Of a stretch of 29,049 bases of DNA, positions 22,853-29,049 are shown piece after piece. This DNA comes from a virus. Below the pieces are notes generated by a model that was not told where the DNA came from, ran no database searches, and worked only from the letters and a program-made list of their open reading frames with translations. Each line of letters starts with the position of its first letter. Position 1 is the stretch's first letter. The stretch covers positions 1 through 29,049 of IMG/VR virus record IMGVR_UViG_3300032086_000940. The stretch is one strand, 5' to 3'. A program made the position numbers and the translations under genes.

Positions 22853-22853
22853 A

Positions 22854-23090
22854 TCAGTTATTCAACAGGGTCTTGCTGGTTGTGGCCGCAGCATCCGTGA
22901 CGCCCAGGGCGCTAGTCTTCACGGTGCCACCCATGCCGGCCCGTTGCTTCTGGCGACGTACTTCGTCATCGCGGGCAGCCTGCACAGCGGCGTCTGCCTT
23001 CCGGGGAGGAGGCGGAGGCGGTGGCGGTGGAGGGGGCGGTGACGGGGCGGAACCCCCACCAAATCCGGGGATGATGAACAGCCTCTTCAT
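22854..23090 (-). CDS. Small polyproline protein, common phage family
   Basis: 78 residues. It starts MKRLFIIPGFGGGSAPS, then 12 consecutive prolines (residues 18-29) and a helical tail (DAAVQAARDDEVRRQKQRAGMGGTVKTSALGV) ending in a small TLL motif. Small proteins with a Gly-rich start, proline run, Arg/Lys-rich helix and TLL-like C-terminus recur in the terminase-portal interval of short-tailed phages; the function is unknown. A 12-proline stretch would normally need EF-P for efficient translation. The ATG overlaps the previous stop (ATGA). Confidence 0.78.
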   Translation of the reverse strand: MKRLFIIPGFGGGSAPSPPPPPPPPPPPPRKADAAVQAARDDEVRRQKQRAGMGGTVKTSALGVTDAAATTSKTLLNN

Positions 23091-23449
23091 GTAGTCAACT
23101 CCTTAGTCAGGTGTCGGTATAGTCGGTACGGTGTGAGGGCCCAGCTCCTGATGGCCATAGCCACCTTGACGTAACCCACGCAATTATTCAGCACCACAGG
23201 GGTGTTAGGCGGATCCTCTCCTCGCTGCATGGCGATCACCGTGTAGCCCCTCTCCTCGTAGTACGCAGCCAAATCAAAGTCACAACCTGCCTCAACCTGT
23301 ATGACCGGGACACCGTGGTGCCAATTGCAACTCACCCAAACACCGCGATCCTCGTCGCGCAAAGCACACCACACGTGCCGGAACGAGCGGTTTAAAAGAA
23401 ACGCTAGAGGGTGGCTATTGGCACTGGAGAATATGACAATCCCATCCAT
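23087..23449 (-). CDS. Small protein with possible permuted papain-like (LRAT/NlpC-like) fold
   Basis: 120 residues. Conserved-looking points are HPLAFLLNRSFRHVWCALRDEDRGVW (His24 in RHVW, residues 14-37) and a late NNCVGYVKVAMAIRSWALTPYRLYRHL, with the Cys about residue 89. In circularly permuted papain-fold families (LRAT/YiiX types) the catalytic His lies near the N-terminus and the Cys follows in an NC-x motif, so this could be a cysteine hydrolase or acyltransferase. That is inference from motif order. The gene is placed between terminase and the polyproline gene. ATG at 23449 has CAGGA 9 bases upstream. Confidence 0.75.
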   Translation of the reverse strand: MDGIVIFSSANSHPLAFLLNRSFRHVWCALRDEDRGVWVSCNWHHGVPVIQVEAGCDFDLAAYYEERGYTVIAMQRGEDPPNTPVVLNNCVGYVKVAMAIRSWALTPYRLYRHLTKELTT

Positions 23450-23476
23450 ACTAAAAATCCTGAGTAAACGTATACA

Positions 23477-24955
23477 CTAATTGACGCGCGCTGAGAAGGG
23501 GTCGTAATCAGCCGTAGTAGCCTGCTGAGTGCCCTGAAACCCCATCCGGGAGGGGTAGACAGGGAAAACGTAAGTAAGCGCCAGGGCGTCTGCTAAGTCC
23601 GGGGAGGGCAAGCCTCGCTTCTTGGCATCCTCCTTACTCTCCAGCTTCAGCTCGTTGCGCAGCGTGTATCCATACTCCAAGCCAGTCAGGTCGCTGACCA
23701 GGTCGGGATTGTCGGGCAGTCGGATGCCGTCCTTGATGGCATCTCGCAAGTTGCCCCACATCTGGGCGCGCAGGTTGGCATAACCAGCCTGGGTAGCCCG
23801 GCTGCCGAAGTTCACCTCGATCACGTCGAGCCCCAACTGCCGACATCGGTCGACAACACCGCCGCCCACGCCGCCGCCGTCGATAAAGATGGCGTCTGGG
23901 GCTAGCTGCCCGGCTAGCTCGGCTATCTTCGAGGCCAGCGTCATAGTATCCACACCTCGGAAAGTGTGAATACCACGGCTCTCGGCATCTCGACCCTGGC
24001 GTAGGTAGATCACGCTCTGGTCGCTGCCGAAGCGAGCCACATCGACCCCCATGACCAGCGGATCGTGCGGCTGCACAGCCACCTCCAGATCGATGCAGCG
24101 GCGCACGTCTGCCGTCGGGATGAGCTGCAGCTCGCCGGCCGACGGGAACTGTCCCAGCACGCGGACCTTCACGAAGTCGCTGTCGATGCCGTAATCCTTG
24201 ATCCACTCGTCGAACAGCCGCTTGTTGGTGATCTTCACGTCTCGGCTGTCGATGTGGCGTCGGGTGTAGCGGTGCCTGAACCTGCCCTGCATGTTCTCGA
24301 AGAACCGGCCCGTGTTCCGCGTCGGGTTGCCAAAGTCAAACGTCATCGGCTCGCCGTCGGTCAAGCCTCCCTCCCGGACCTCGAAGATCTTGTCGGGCAC
24401 GGCGGACGCCTCGTCGAAGATGTAGAACGGCGTAGCCTGGGCAGCGTGCAGGCCAGCGAACGCCTCGCTGTTCTCCTCGCGGCAGGTCTGGGCGTCGACC
24501 CTCCACGTCTCTCGGTGATCGAGGTGGTACATGTTCATCGACCCGCCGCCACTGTTCAGGTGGTACCAGTGCTTCGTGATCCCCAGGTGGTGCCACTTGG
24601 CCAGCTCGGCCCACGTCTTGGTGCGAAGCTGCTCCGACGTGTTCGCCGTCACGATGCCCTTGCTGAACGGCCGGGTGTCCATGATCCATCGGATCAGCCA
24701 CGCGGTCAGGGCAGATTTGCCGATGCCGTGACCGCTGGCCGTCGAGAATTGTATTGGGTCGACCGCCGTCCTGCCGTCAAAGCCTCGACGCCTGACCTCC
24801 TCACCCAGCTCGGTGAGGAAGCCGCGTGCCCAGTCGTCGGGCCCCTCGAAGCCGTCGAGCTGCAGCTCGTTCCACGGGTAGCTGAACAGCACATGACCTA
24901 GCGGGTCGGCGTAAAATTCGGCGATGGCGTCAGCCAGATCAACGTCAGAAGACAT
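23477..24955 (-). CDS. terL: Terminase large subunit
   Basis: 492 residues. Walker A is SGHGIGKS (74-81, Lys80), Walker B is FYIFDEAS (Asp181, Glu182) and the nuclease domain has VMGVDVARFGSD (Asp305), AIFIDGGG (Asp359) and PDLADAL (Asp453/Asp456), the RNase H-like three-acidic-residue centre. The N-terminal AIAEFYADPLGHVLFSYPWN is typical of the GVDVAR-type terminase family. The enzyme pumps DNA into the prohead through the portal and cuts it. ATG at 24955 is preferred over a TTG at 25006, which would overlap the previous gene and add 17 residues. Its small partner is probably encoded upstream. Confidence 0.95.
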   Translation of the reverse strand: MSSDVDLADAIAEFYADPLGHVLFSYPWNELQLDGFEGPDDWARGFLTELGEEVRRRGFDGRTAVDPIQFSTASGHGIGKSALTAWLIRWIMDTRPFSKGIVTANTSEQLRTKTWAELAKWHHLGITKHWYHLNSGGGSMNMYHLDHRETWRVDAQTCREENSEAFAGLHAAQATPFYIFDEASAVPDKIFEVREGGLTDGEPMTFDFGNPTRNTGRFFENMQGRFRHRYTRRHIDSRDVKITNKRLFDEWIKDYGIDSDFVKVRVLGQFPSAGELQLIPTADVRRCIDLEVAVQPHDPLVMGVDVARFGSDQSVIYLRQGRDAESRGIHTFRGVDTMTLASKIAELAGQLAPDAIFIDGGGVGGGVVDRCRQLGLDVIEVNFGSRATQAGYANLRAQMWGNLRDAIKDGIRLPDNPDLVSDLTGLEYGYTLRNELKLESKEDAKKRGLPSPDLADALALTYVFPVYPSRMGFQGTQQATTADYDPFSARVN

Positions 24956-24960
24956 CGGCG

Positions 24961-25242
24961 TCAACACTCTCCGCTGGCCATGCAGGGGATCGAACAGGGA
25001 AGCCAACCCGATCTGTCTGTCCGGATCGCTTTTCCGGTCTCCACAGAGTAGATAAACACCGCCCTGGTCGAGCCTTCCCAGACCAAAATCCGCAAATCAT
25101 CGGGAGAAACACTGCCCAAATCATCGGAGATCCACTGAGCATTGGTGCCAAATGTGTCGAAAATAAAGTCGGGATCAACCGACATGAGCGGAAGGTATAA
25201 CCAGTTCGCAAAAGATGAATCAGGCTCCTCAGATAGGCTCAT
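24961..25242 (-). CDS. Small protein of unknown function upstream of terL
   Basis: 93 residues from ATG at 25242; a second ATG at 25248 is just upstream. No family is recognised. The sequence has a DPDFIFDTFGTNAQWISDDLG segment and an LRILVWEGSTRAVFIYSVETG beta-hairpin-like part, with two Cys near the C-terminus. The start overlaps the end of the preceding gene by 14 bases and the stop is 5 bases before the terL ATG, so it appears to be a genuine member of the operon. An AGGATGAG site lies at suitable distance from 25242. Confidence 0.6.
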   Translation of the reverse strand: MSLSEEPDSSFANWLYLPLMSVDPDFIFDTFGTNAQWISDDLGSVSPDDLRILVWEGSTRAVFIYSVETGKAIRTDRSGWLPCSIPCMASGEC

Positions 25243-25450
25243 ACTCATCCTCAGTGAGGGGATGCGCCACGGGATCGAGACCGCTGCAGGAGTAGTCCGG
25301 GTGGTCCACCGTGATACTTGTGGCCAGCTCTTTAGCGCCACATTTGCGGCATATGCGCATCCTGCCAGACCCAGGGACAGGGTCTCCCCAGTGGTGAGGA
25401 ACAGGGCGAGACATGGGGTGGCCGCCTCTGGCGTAGTCGTCCTGGTTCAT
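25229..25450 (-). CDS. Small putative zinc-binding protein
   Basis: 73 residues from ATG at 25450, which overlaps the previous stop as ATGA; an upstream in-frame start is therefore not needed. C34-x2-C37, His50 and Cys55 could form a small zinc site (ICRKCGAKE...HPDYSC). The N-terminus is Pro/His-rich. No specific function is recognised. Small zinc-ribbon proteins with this look are frequent near phage terminases. Confidence 0.65.
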   Translation of the reverse strand: MNQDDYARGGHPMSRPVPHHWGDPVPGSGRMRICRKCGAKELATSITVDHPDYSCSGLDPVAHPLTEDEYEPI

Positions 25451-25698
25451 GCTGCCGACCTCGAACCCTTGCACTTCCACCGCTTGCGCGACAAGCGCAG
25501 CGGGGAATTAGGATCCCGCGCCGCCTTCGGGTGATCCTTCATCTGGCCGGCGCTGCGAGCGCAGTAGGCATCGCCCTTCGATGTGCCCGGCTTGACCCTC
25601 GGCCCGCCACCCTTAGCCTGCCCGGCTTGTCCGTAGCTGACCTTCTTGCCGCTCGCGGTGATCTTGACGCGGGCCTTGCCCTTCGCCGGTTTAGCCAT
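25447..25698 (-). CDS. Small basic phage protein, conserved GDAYCARS...LSRKRWKC type
   Basis: 83 residues, strongly basic. ITASGKKVSYGQAGQAKGGGPRVKPGTSKGDAYCARSAGQMKDHPKAARDPNSPLRLSRKRWKC matches a small conserved family seen in many phages; its function is not known to me. Two Cys residues (AYCARS and WKCKG) may bind metal. Start is ATG inside ATGGCTAA, overlapping the previous gene by 8 bases. Confidence 0.75.
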   Translation of the reverse strand: MAKPAKGKARVKITASGKKVSYGQAGQAKGGGPRVKPGTSKGDAYCARSAGQMKDHPKAARDPNSPLRLSRKRWKCKGSRSAA

Positions 25699-25861
25699 TT
25701 TTCACCCTGACCCGCCGCTTCTTGGCAGTCTTCGCGCTATCCTTGAACGCCTGGGCCGTCGGAGCTCCAGCCTCGCCAGGCTTCCGCATAGTCTCGCCGC
25801 TGCCCGCCTTGATGCGAGCACGCTTGCGCCTGATGTTTTCGTAAAGTCCAGGCTTAGCCAT
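25691..25861 (-). CDS. Tiny basic protein (56 residues), function unknown
   Basis: An ATG-to-TAA frame of 56 residues: MAKPGLYENIRRKRARIKAG, then SGETMRKPGEAGAPTAQAF and a Lys/Arg-rich end. The ATG overlaps the previous gene by 8 bases (ATGGCTAA), and the same overlap occurs with the next gene. The start MAKPGLYENI-x-x-K is frequent in small phage proteins near the terminase. DNA or head binding is plausible from charge only. Confidence 0.72.
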   Translation of the reverse strand: MAKPGLYENIRRKRARIKAGSGETMRKPGEAGAPTAQAFKDSAKTAKKRRVRVKNG

Positions 25862-25997
25862 ACTTCACCCGCCTCTTCTTCGACGCCTCGATTGCGCGAC
25901 CCTGCTTCTCGGCCTTGCCCTTGTCGGTGTAAGACTTGCCCGACTTGCCGTATTTGTAAGCGACTTTCCCACCCTTAGTAGTCTTGTGAACAGGCAT
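25854..25997 (-). CDS. Tiny basic protein (47 residues), conserved small phage type
   Basis: A 47-residue frame beginning MPVHKTTKGGKVAYKYGKSG and ending KKRRVKYG. YKYGKSGKSY and KAEKQGRAI resemble a family of tiny phage proteins with a GKxGK...QAxAI pattern; no function is known. The ATG overlaps the stop of the previous gene by one base (TGATG), and its end overlaps the next gene by 8 bases, so translation is chained. Confidence 0.72.
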   Translation of the reverse strand: MPVHKTTKGGKVAYKYGKSGKSYTDKGKAEKQGRAIEASKKRRVKYG

Positions 25998-26299
25998 CAG
26001 TTCTCTCCTACGACGCGCAGCTTTGCAACCCGAGCGCGGCCAGCCTGCAGCCGCTCGGTCAAAGCGTTTACGTCAATGTTGCGGTTCTCGTTTATGTTCT
26101 CGCTAGGCATCACCTTAGCCAGCAATGTGGCAAAGGTGCGCGGCTCGCTGTTGGCCAAAGCGTGCAAATAGTCCACGCCACCAGCCCTCTCAAAGGCTTC
26201 TAGGATAGCAGCCTTCATGTCTCGCGTCGTCTTGTTAGGCGTGCCTTTTTGTCGGCCGCCAGTCTTCTTCCCGTCTTTAGTCGCCATGTCTAAAACCAT
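25997..26299 (-). CDS. DUF5681-like small DNA-binding protein, candidate small terminase subunit
   Basis: 100 residues. GGRQKGTPNKTTRDMKAAILEAFERAGGVDYLHALANSEPRTFATLLAKVMP is a pattern frequent in phages and resembles the DUF5681 type: a basic G-x-PNKTT stretch followed by helices. In this genome it is the best-placed candidate for a small terminase subunit, as no other one precedes terL, but this is inferred from position and size. ATG at 26299 has a weak AGG upstream; MATKDGKK at 26287 is an alternative. Its stop overlaps the next gene by one base. Confidence 0.65.
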   Translation of the reverse strand: MVLDMATKDGKKTGGRQKGTPNKTTRDMKAAILEAFERAGGVDYLHALANSEPRTFATLLAKVMPSENINENRNIDVNALTERLQAGRARVAKLRVVGEN

Positions 26300-26304
26300 C
26301 TAGT

Positions 26305-26634
26305 TTAGACCTGAGATAATAGCCCAGCTCGACGTAACAAGTCGAGCAAGGTCTGCTCCTCCAACAAATAAAGTCGCCTGGATCTGTCTTGCCTGACAAC
26401 CAGCAAGTCAGCGCCGTCCTGATCGAGAGCATCGTACAGAAACTTGAAGCCAGCCTTCTTCCGCTTTGCCTCGACAGTGTAGGGACCCAATTTGATGTCG
26501 CCCTCCAGATCCTCGCCGGCCGCTTTGAACGCGCCACTCCCAAATACTCTCCGGACATCAGCGCCAGCACCTTCCCAGAACAGGACGGTCTCACGCTCCA
26601 GTTCATATCCTCGTTTCTTGTTTCTGTTAGGCAT
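26305..26634 (-). CDS. PDDEXK-type endonuclease, Holliday-junction-resolvase-like
   Basis: 109 residues. Conserved pieces are RGYELERET (Glu11/Glu13), EGDIKL (Asp46) and TVEAKRKK (Glu55-Ala-Lys57), which together make the E...D...ExK centre of the PDDEXK nuclease fold; the order and small size fit Hjc/RusA-unlike archaeal-type resolvases and related phage nucleases. In phage it would resolve branched replication intermediates before packaging, as T7 gp3 does. ATG at 26634 follows GGAGG by 7 bases. It is the first gene after the repeat-rich intergenic region. Confidence 0.8.
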   Translation of the reverse strand: MPNRNKKRGYELERETVLFWEGAGADVRRVFGSGAFKAAGEDLEGDIKLGPYTVEAKRKKAGFKFLYDALDQDGADLLVVRQDRSRRLYLLEEQTLLDLLRRAGLLSQV

Positions 26635-26672
26635 AAGCAAGCCTCCAATGGGGCTTGCATGCCAAAAGCATA

Positions 26673-26686
26673 GCCCCTATAGGGGC
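26673..26686. repeat. 14-bp perfect palindrome GCCCCTATAGGGGC
   Basis: A perfect 14-bp dyad lies at the edge of the octamer cluster, adjoining the first exact copy (26686). It overlaps a candidate -10 box on the minus strand. It may be a dimeric-regulator site or a structure in the leader. Confidence 0.75.
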
Positions 26687-26704
26687 GTGCAAGCGTGCAA
26701 GCAA
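26676..26704 (-). promoter_or_regulatory. Weak candidate promoter for the nuclease/late operon
   Basis: On the minus strand TTGCTT (26699-26704) and TATAGG (26676-26681) are separated by 17 bases, and transcription would start about 35 bases before the nuclease ATG. Both boxes are imperfect, and the -35 lies in an octamer. A phage polymerase promoter or read-through is equally possible. Confidence 0.25.
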
Positions 26705-26851
26705 GTTTTTTCCAGTATTTTCAATCATTTAAGCCAGCTTGCACGCACTTGCATGCCCAACTTGCACGTGCAAGCAGTTTTTCGCAGTTTTCTGCGGGTT
26801 TGAGTGCGTGCAAGTGCCCAACTTGCACGTCAGTCACCGTGCAAGCTGATA

Positions 26852-28996
26852 TCAGTTCTGAGAGCATCTAAAAGTCCACCTCCCCGTCGTCTTTTTGCGC
26901 TCGTCGAAAATCAAAACCACATCCCCGACATTAGTGTTTACCGGCTGCTGGAACATGTCGTACAGCCGCTCCATCAGGCCAGACGGCATCCTGTCTGCGC
27001 TGCTCGGCCACCCAGCGTCGTCCCTCAGACTATCATGCACATCAGACGCAGAGTGCTCTCCATATCCGCAGATGCCGATGATCTGCTCGGCCAGGTGCAG
27101 CGCCAGCACGGCATCCCCGCCCGACACCGACATCGAGTTCAGCGCGTCCTCCCTGCTGCTCAGATGACACACGCCGATCTCGAACCCCTCCGGAAGCTCA
27201 CAGCCCTGCAGCTCATACACAATGGGCTGCAGCGGGCTGCCCTCTCGTATCTTGCCGGTGTCTAGCACGACCCACCGCCCTAGGTTCTGCTCCAGCGTAT
27301 TCCTGCGCCACTCCCTACGGTCATTGCCGCCGGCAGGCATCCAGTTGGCCAACGTGAAGCCACAGTCCAGCGCACTGTAGATGGCACCTGATCCACGCCA
27401 CGCGCTGCTGTCCGCCCTGTACCAGTCGGCATCCTTCGACCGATCCTTCGGGGTGTGGTGGGCGTGCATAACGGCAGCGCCGGTCATAGAGGTAATCAGC
27501 AGGAACGCCTTGGTCAGCATCGCAGCGCTGTTGGCGCTGTTCTCGTCCATCGCGTCGGACAACGTGATGTAGGGGTCGAGGATCACCAACCGAGCGCCGG
27601 TCTTCCGGACCCAACCCACAATCTTAGCGACATTGTCCTCGTCGATTTCAGGCGTGCCTACCTCATTCAGAGCGATCAGTCGCATCATGCCTTCGGTCTT
27701 GCCGCGCACCGAGACCCCAAGGCTGTGGGTCAGCCCCAAGTCGACGGCAGCGGCCTTCAGACGCCTCTTGATGTCGGAGACGTGCTCCTCGTTCGCGATC
27801 CAGAGCGAGGGCTCTGAGCGCTCAGCCCTGGGCAGACCTATTCGCTCAGTGCAGCCGGCGGCCAGCGTGACAGCAAGAGACGCCAGCCACCGCGTCTTGC
27901 CGACGTTCGACGTGCCGCCCAGCGAGGTCAAGCCGCCGGCCGGGATCATTCCCTCAATCAGCCAATCGATGGCCGGCAGCTTTTCCAAGTGCAGGCCCTC
28001 GACCGTGATGGTCTCTATCTCATCAACATCCGCAACGCGAGCCTCGATATCTGCGGCCGTCGTCTCGCGCTGCGGCCCGATAGGGCGCGACGGGGGTACC
28101 TCCATTATTGGGGTCTCCGCCAGCAGCGCCTCAATCACGTCGTCATCGAGGTCTGCCGACATCTTGGATAGAGCGCTGTCCACCAGGCTCTCTATCTTGC
28201 CGTACCGATCCAGCCAGTCATCGTGTCGTCGATGAGCCGGATCTACCGCCTCCGACGCATCCATCAGCGCCTTCAGCAGGGCCACCTGATCGTCGCGGGA
28301 CAGCGGTCTGCCGTCCTTGCGCCGCTCCGTCAACCTCATCGACAGGGTGCGCAGCGCCGGGTACAGATCCTCTGCAGTGCGAATGCGATCAATCAGCTCG
28401 TCGTCGGTCGCATTGTTCCACGACGTAGACGTCAGGTCTCCTGTGCCGCCCTTCTTCACCATAATTGCGCGCAACACATCGAGCGGAAATTTCGAGACCG
28501 GAACGTCGCCAAACACTTCATAGCCTGGCGTGCCTGGCCAGCAGATGTAGCCTGTGCCGCCGGCCTTTACATCGACGCCATCGGCGAGCTGAGCGGGGAA
28601 GCGGATGCCGTCGGCGTGGCGAAAGATAAAGTGCAAGCCCCTCGACCGTGTCGAGTGCGACCGCGTCTCCATCAGCCATCGGTGGTTTTCATCGAGCCAC
28701 TGCTGGACCTGCGGGCCCTTGTGCAAGTCGACATCGACGCACATCAGCCCCGACATCTCGCCCATAGGTACCGCGATCTCCTTGGCCCTGGGGTGCGAGA
28801 ACAGCTCGACCACCCGATCCGGGTCGGTCGTAGCTATCTTATATCCGCCCTGTCCGGTGCCCACCCCAAGCTCTGCGTTGGACCAGGCGGGGACCTTGTC
28901 GCTAGTCGGAAAAACAGGCAGCCCTGAAGCTGCAACGTCAAGTGCCGCCTTGATTAGCGGCCGCTCGTTGTCGTATAAATCATAAGTCGGTGCCAT
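26852..28996 (-). CDS. Primase-polymerase/helicase fusion replication protein
   Basis: 714 residues. The N-terminal part is a Prim-Pol (archaeo-eukaryotic primase) domain: VDVDLHKG (Asp88, Asp90), RGLHFIF (His122) and GVDVKAGGTGYICWPG (142 on). The C-terminal half is a RecA-fold helicase of the RepA/AAA_25 kind: Walker A GGTSNVGKT (360-368, Lys367), Walker B RLVILDP (Asp474), then a HAHHTPKD segment and GSGAIYSALDC. Together they would prime and unwind phage DNA at the fork. An upstream in-frame start at 29047 at the window edge is rejected, because ATG at 28996 has AGGAGA 7 bases upstream. The gene ends beside the octamer-repeat region. The last 120 residues (with SASDVHDSLRDDAGWPSSADRM) look like a winged-helix domain. 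Confidence 0.9.
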   Translation of the reverse strand: MAPTYDLYDNERPLIKAALDVAASGLPVFPTSDKVPAWSNAELGVGTGQGGYKIATTDPDRVVELFSHPRAKEIAVPMGEMSGLMCVDVDLHKGPQVQQWLDENHRWLMETRSHSTRSRGLHFIFRHADGIRFPAQLADGVDVKAGGTGYICWPGTPGYEVFGDVPVSKFPLDVLRAIMVKKGGTGDLTSTSWNNATDDELIDRIRTAEDLYPALRTLSMRLTERRKDGRPLSRDDQVALLKALMDASEAVDPAHRRHDDWLDRYGKIESLVDSALSKMSADLDDDVIEALLAETPIMEVPPSRPIGPQRETTAADIEARVADVDEIETITVEGLHLEKLPAIDWLIEGMIPAGGLTSLGGTSNVGKTRWLASLAVTLAAGCTERIGLPRAERSEPSLWIANEEHVSDIKRRLKAAAVDLGLTHSLGVSVRGKTEGMMRLIALNEVGTPEIDEDNVAKIVGWVRKTGARLVILDPYITLSDAMDENSANSAAMLTKAFLLITSMTGAAVMHAHHTPKDRSKDADWYRADSSAWRGSGAIYSALDCGFTLANWMPAGGNDRREWRRNTLEQNLGRWVVLDTGKIREGSPLQPIVYELQGCELPEGFEIGVCHLSSREDALNSMSVSGGDAVLALHLAEQIIGICGYGEHSASDVHDSLRDDAGWPSSADRMPSGLMERLYDMFQQPVNTNVGDVVLIFDERKKTTGRWTFRCSQN

Positions 28997-29049
28997 ATTT
29001 GGTCTCCTGTCCCAGGCATGCGATAGTCGGGTGTACCCTACCCGCACAT
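28997..29049 (-). other. Upstream region of the replication gene (window edge)
   Basis: 53 bases hold the AGGAGA ribosome-binding site for the primase-helicase. Nothing else can be assigned; the previous gene lies outside. Confidence 0.4.

Larger units (their letters stand above)
26653..26845. repeat. Cluster of octamer CGTGCAAG in both orientations (iteron- or operator-like)
   Basis: Exact CGTGCAAG at 26686, 26694, 26767, 26807 and 26838; exact inverse CTTGCACG at 26738, 26761 and 26822 (left ends). Variants CTTGCATG at 26654 and 26748. The pair at 26761-26774 is a perfect 14-bp palindrome; 26807-26829 forms a 9-bp stem with 5-base loop. The central 26703-26731 is AT-rich. Multiple protein-binding sites in a short non-coding region next to replication genes suggest an origin or operator; which one is unknown. 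Confidence 0.85.

Noticed and set aside
24065-24901. Plus-strand open frame of 278 codons
   Set aside because: Antisense to the terminase, whose motifs are all intact on the minus strand; composition is Val/Leu/Arg-biased shadow.
24956-25006. N-terminal extension of terL from TTG
   Set aside because: It overlaps the preceding gene, uses a rare start and is not like the family N-terminus, which begins close to the AIAEFYADPLG segment.
26653-26845. CRISPR array
   Set aside because: Units are 8 bases, in both orientations and irregularly spaced, with no spacer structure.
28223-28927. Plus-strand open frame of 234 codons
   Set aside because: Antisense to the primase domain with all catalytic motifs on the minus strand.

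Overview
The window is a contiguous piece of a tailed double-stranded DNA phage genome with short-tail (podovirus) architecture. Every supported gene lies on the minus strand, so the biological reading order runs from position 29049 down to 1. The genes are packed with 1-, 4- and 8-base overlaps and look like one long late transcription block. Base composition is moderately GC-rich, except for the last 400 bases at the left edge, which are about 37% GC by hand count. The host is not identifiable; a Gram-negative, possibly aquatic bacterium is an inference from the gene families. There is no integrase, RNA polymerase, DNA polymerase, holin, endolysin or tRNA visible here, so the lysis and early genes must lie outside.

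Right end (28996-26852): a fused primase-polymerase/helicase replication protein. It is followed by a 211-base intergenic region carrying at least eight exact copies and two variants of the octamer CGTGCAAG in both orientations, a 14-bp palindrome and a weak candidate promoter. This separates replication from the late genes.

Packaging and small-gene block (26634-22559): a PDDEXK resolvase-like nuclease, a candidate small terminase or DNA-binding protein, a run of tiny overlapping genes (47, 56, 83, 73 and 93 residues), the large terminase, a possible permuted papain-fold protein, a polyproline protein and an acidic small protein.

Head block (22557-17489): portal (head-to-tail connector family), a Bbp19-like protein, a beta-rich virion protein, an acidic scaffold, the major capsid protein and a Bbp16-like cement protein. 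This set resembles Bordetella phage BPP-1 and epsilon15. A GC-rich hairpin follows the cement gene and probably steps transcription down.

Tail and ejection block (17417-1972): a small unknown protein, gp11-like adaptor, gp12-like nozzle with two FCCH-type insert domains, a GNAT acetyltransferase, a cupin-like protein, gp14-like and gp15-like internal virion proteins, and then a giant 2898-residue polyvalent protein in the position of T7 gp16. The giant protein carries a zinc-metallopeptidase motif, a probable ADP-ribosyltransferase-like region, a His-rich domain with an HDAFGH motif, and a C-terminal large-polyvalent-protein region. It is probably packaged in the virion and injected with the DNA.

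Left end (1919-1): a T7-like tail fibre with a decapeptide repeat, translationally coupled to the start of an AT-rich LamG-fold protein that runs off the window and is a likely receptor-binding module.
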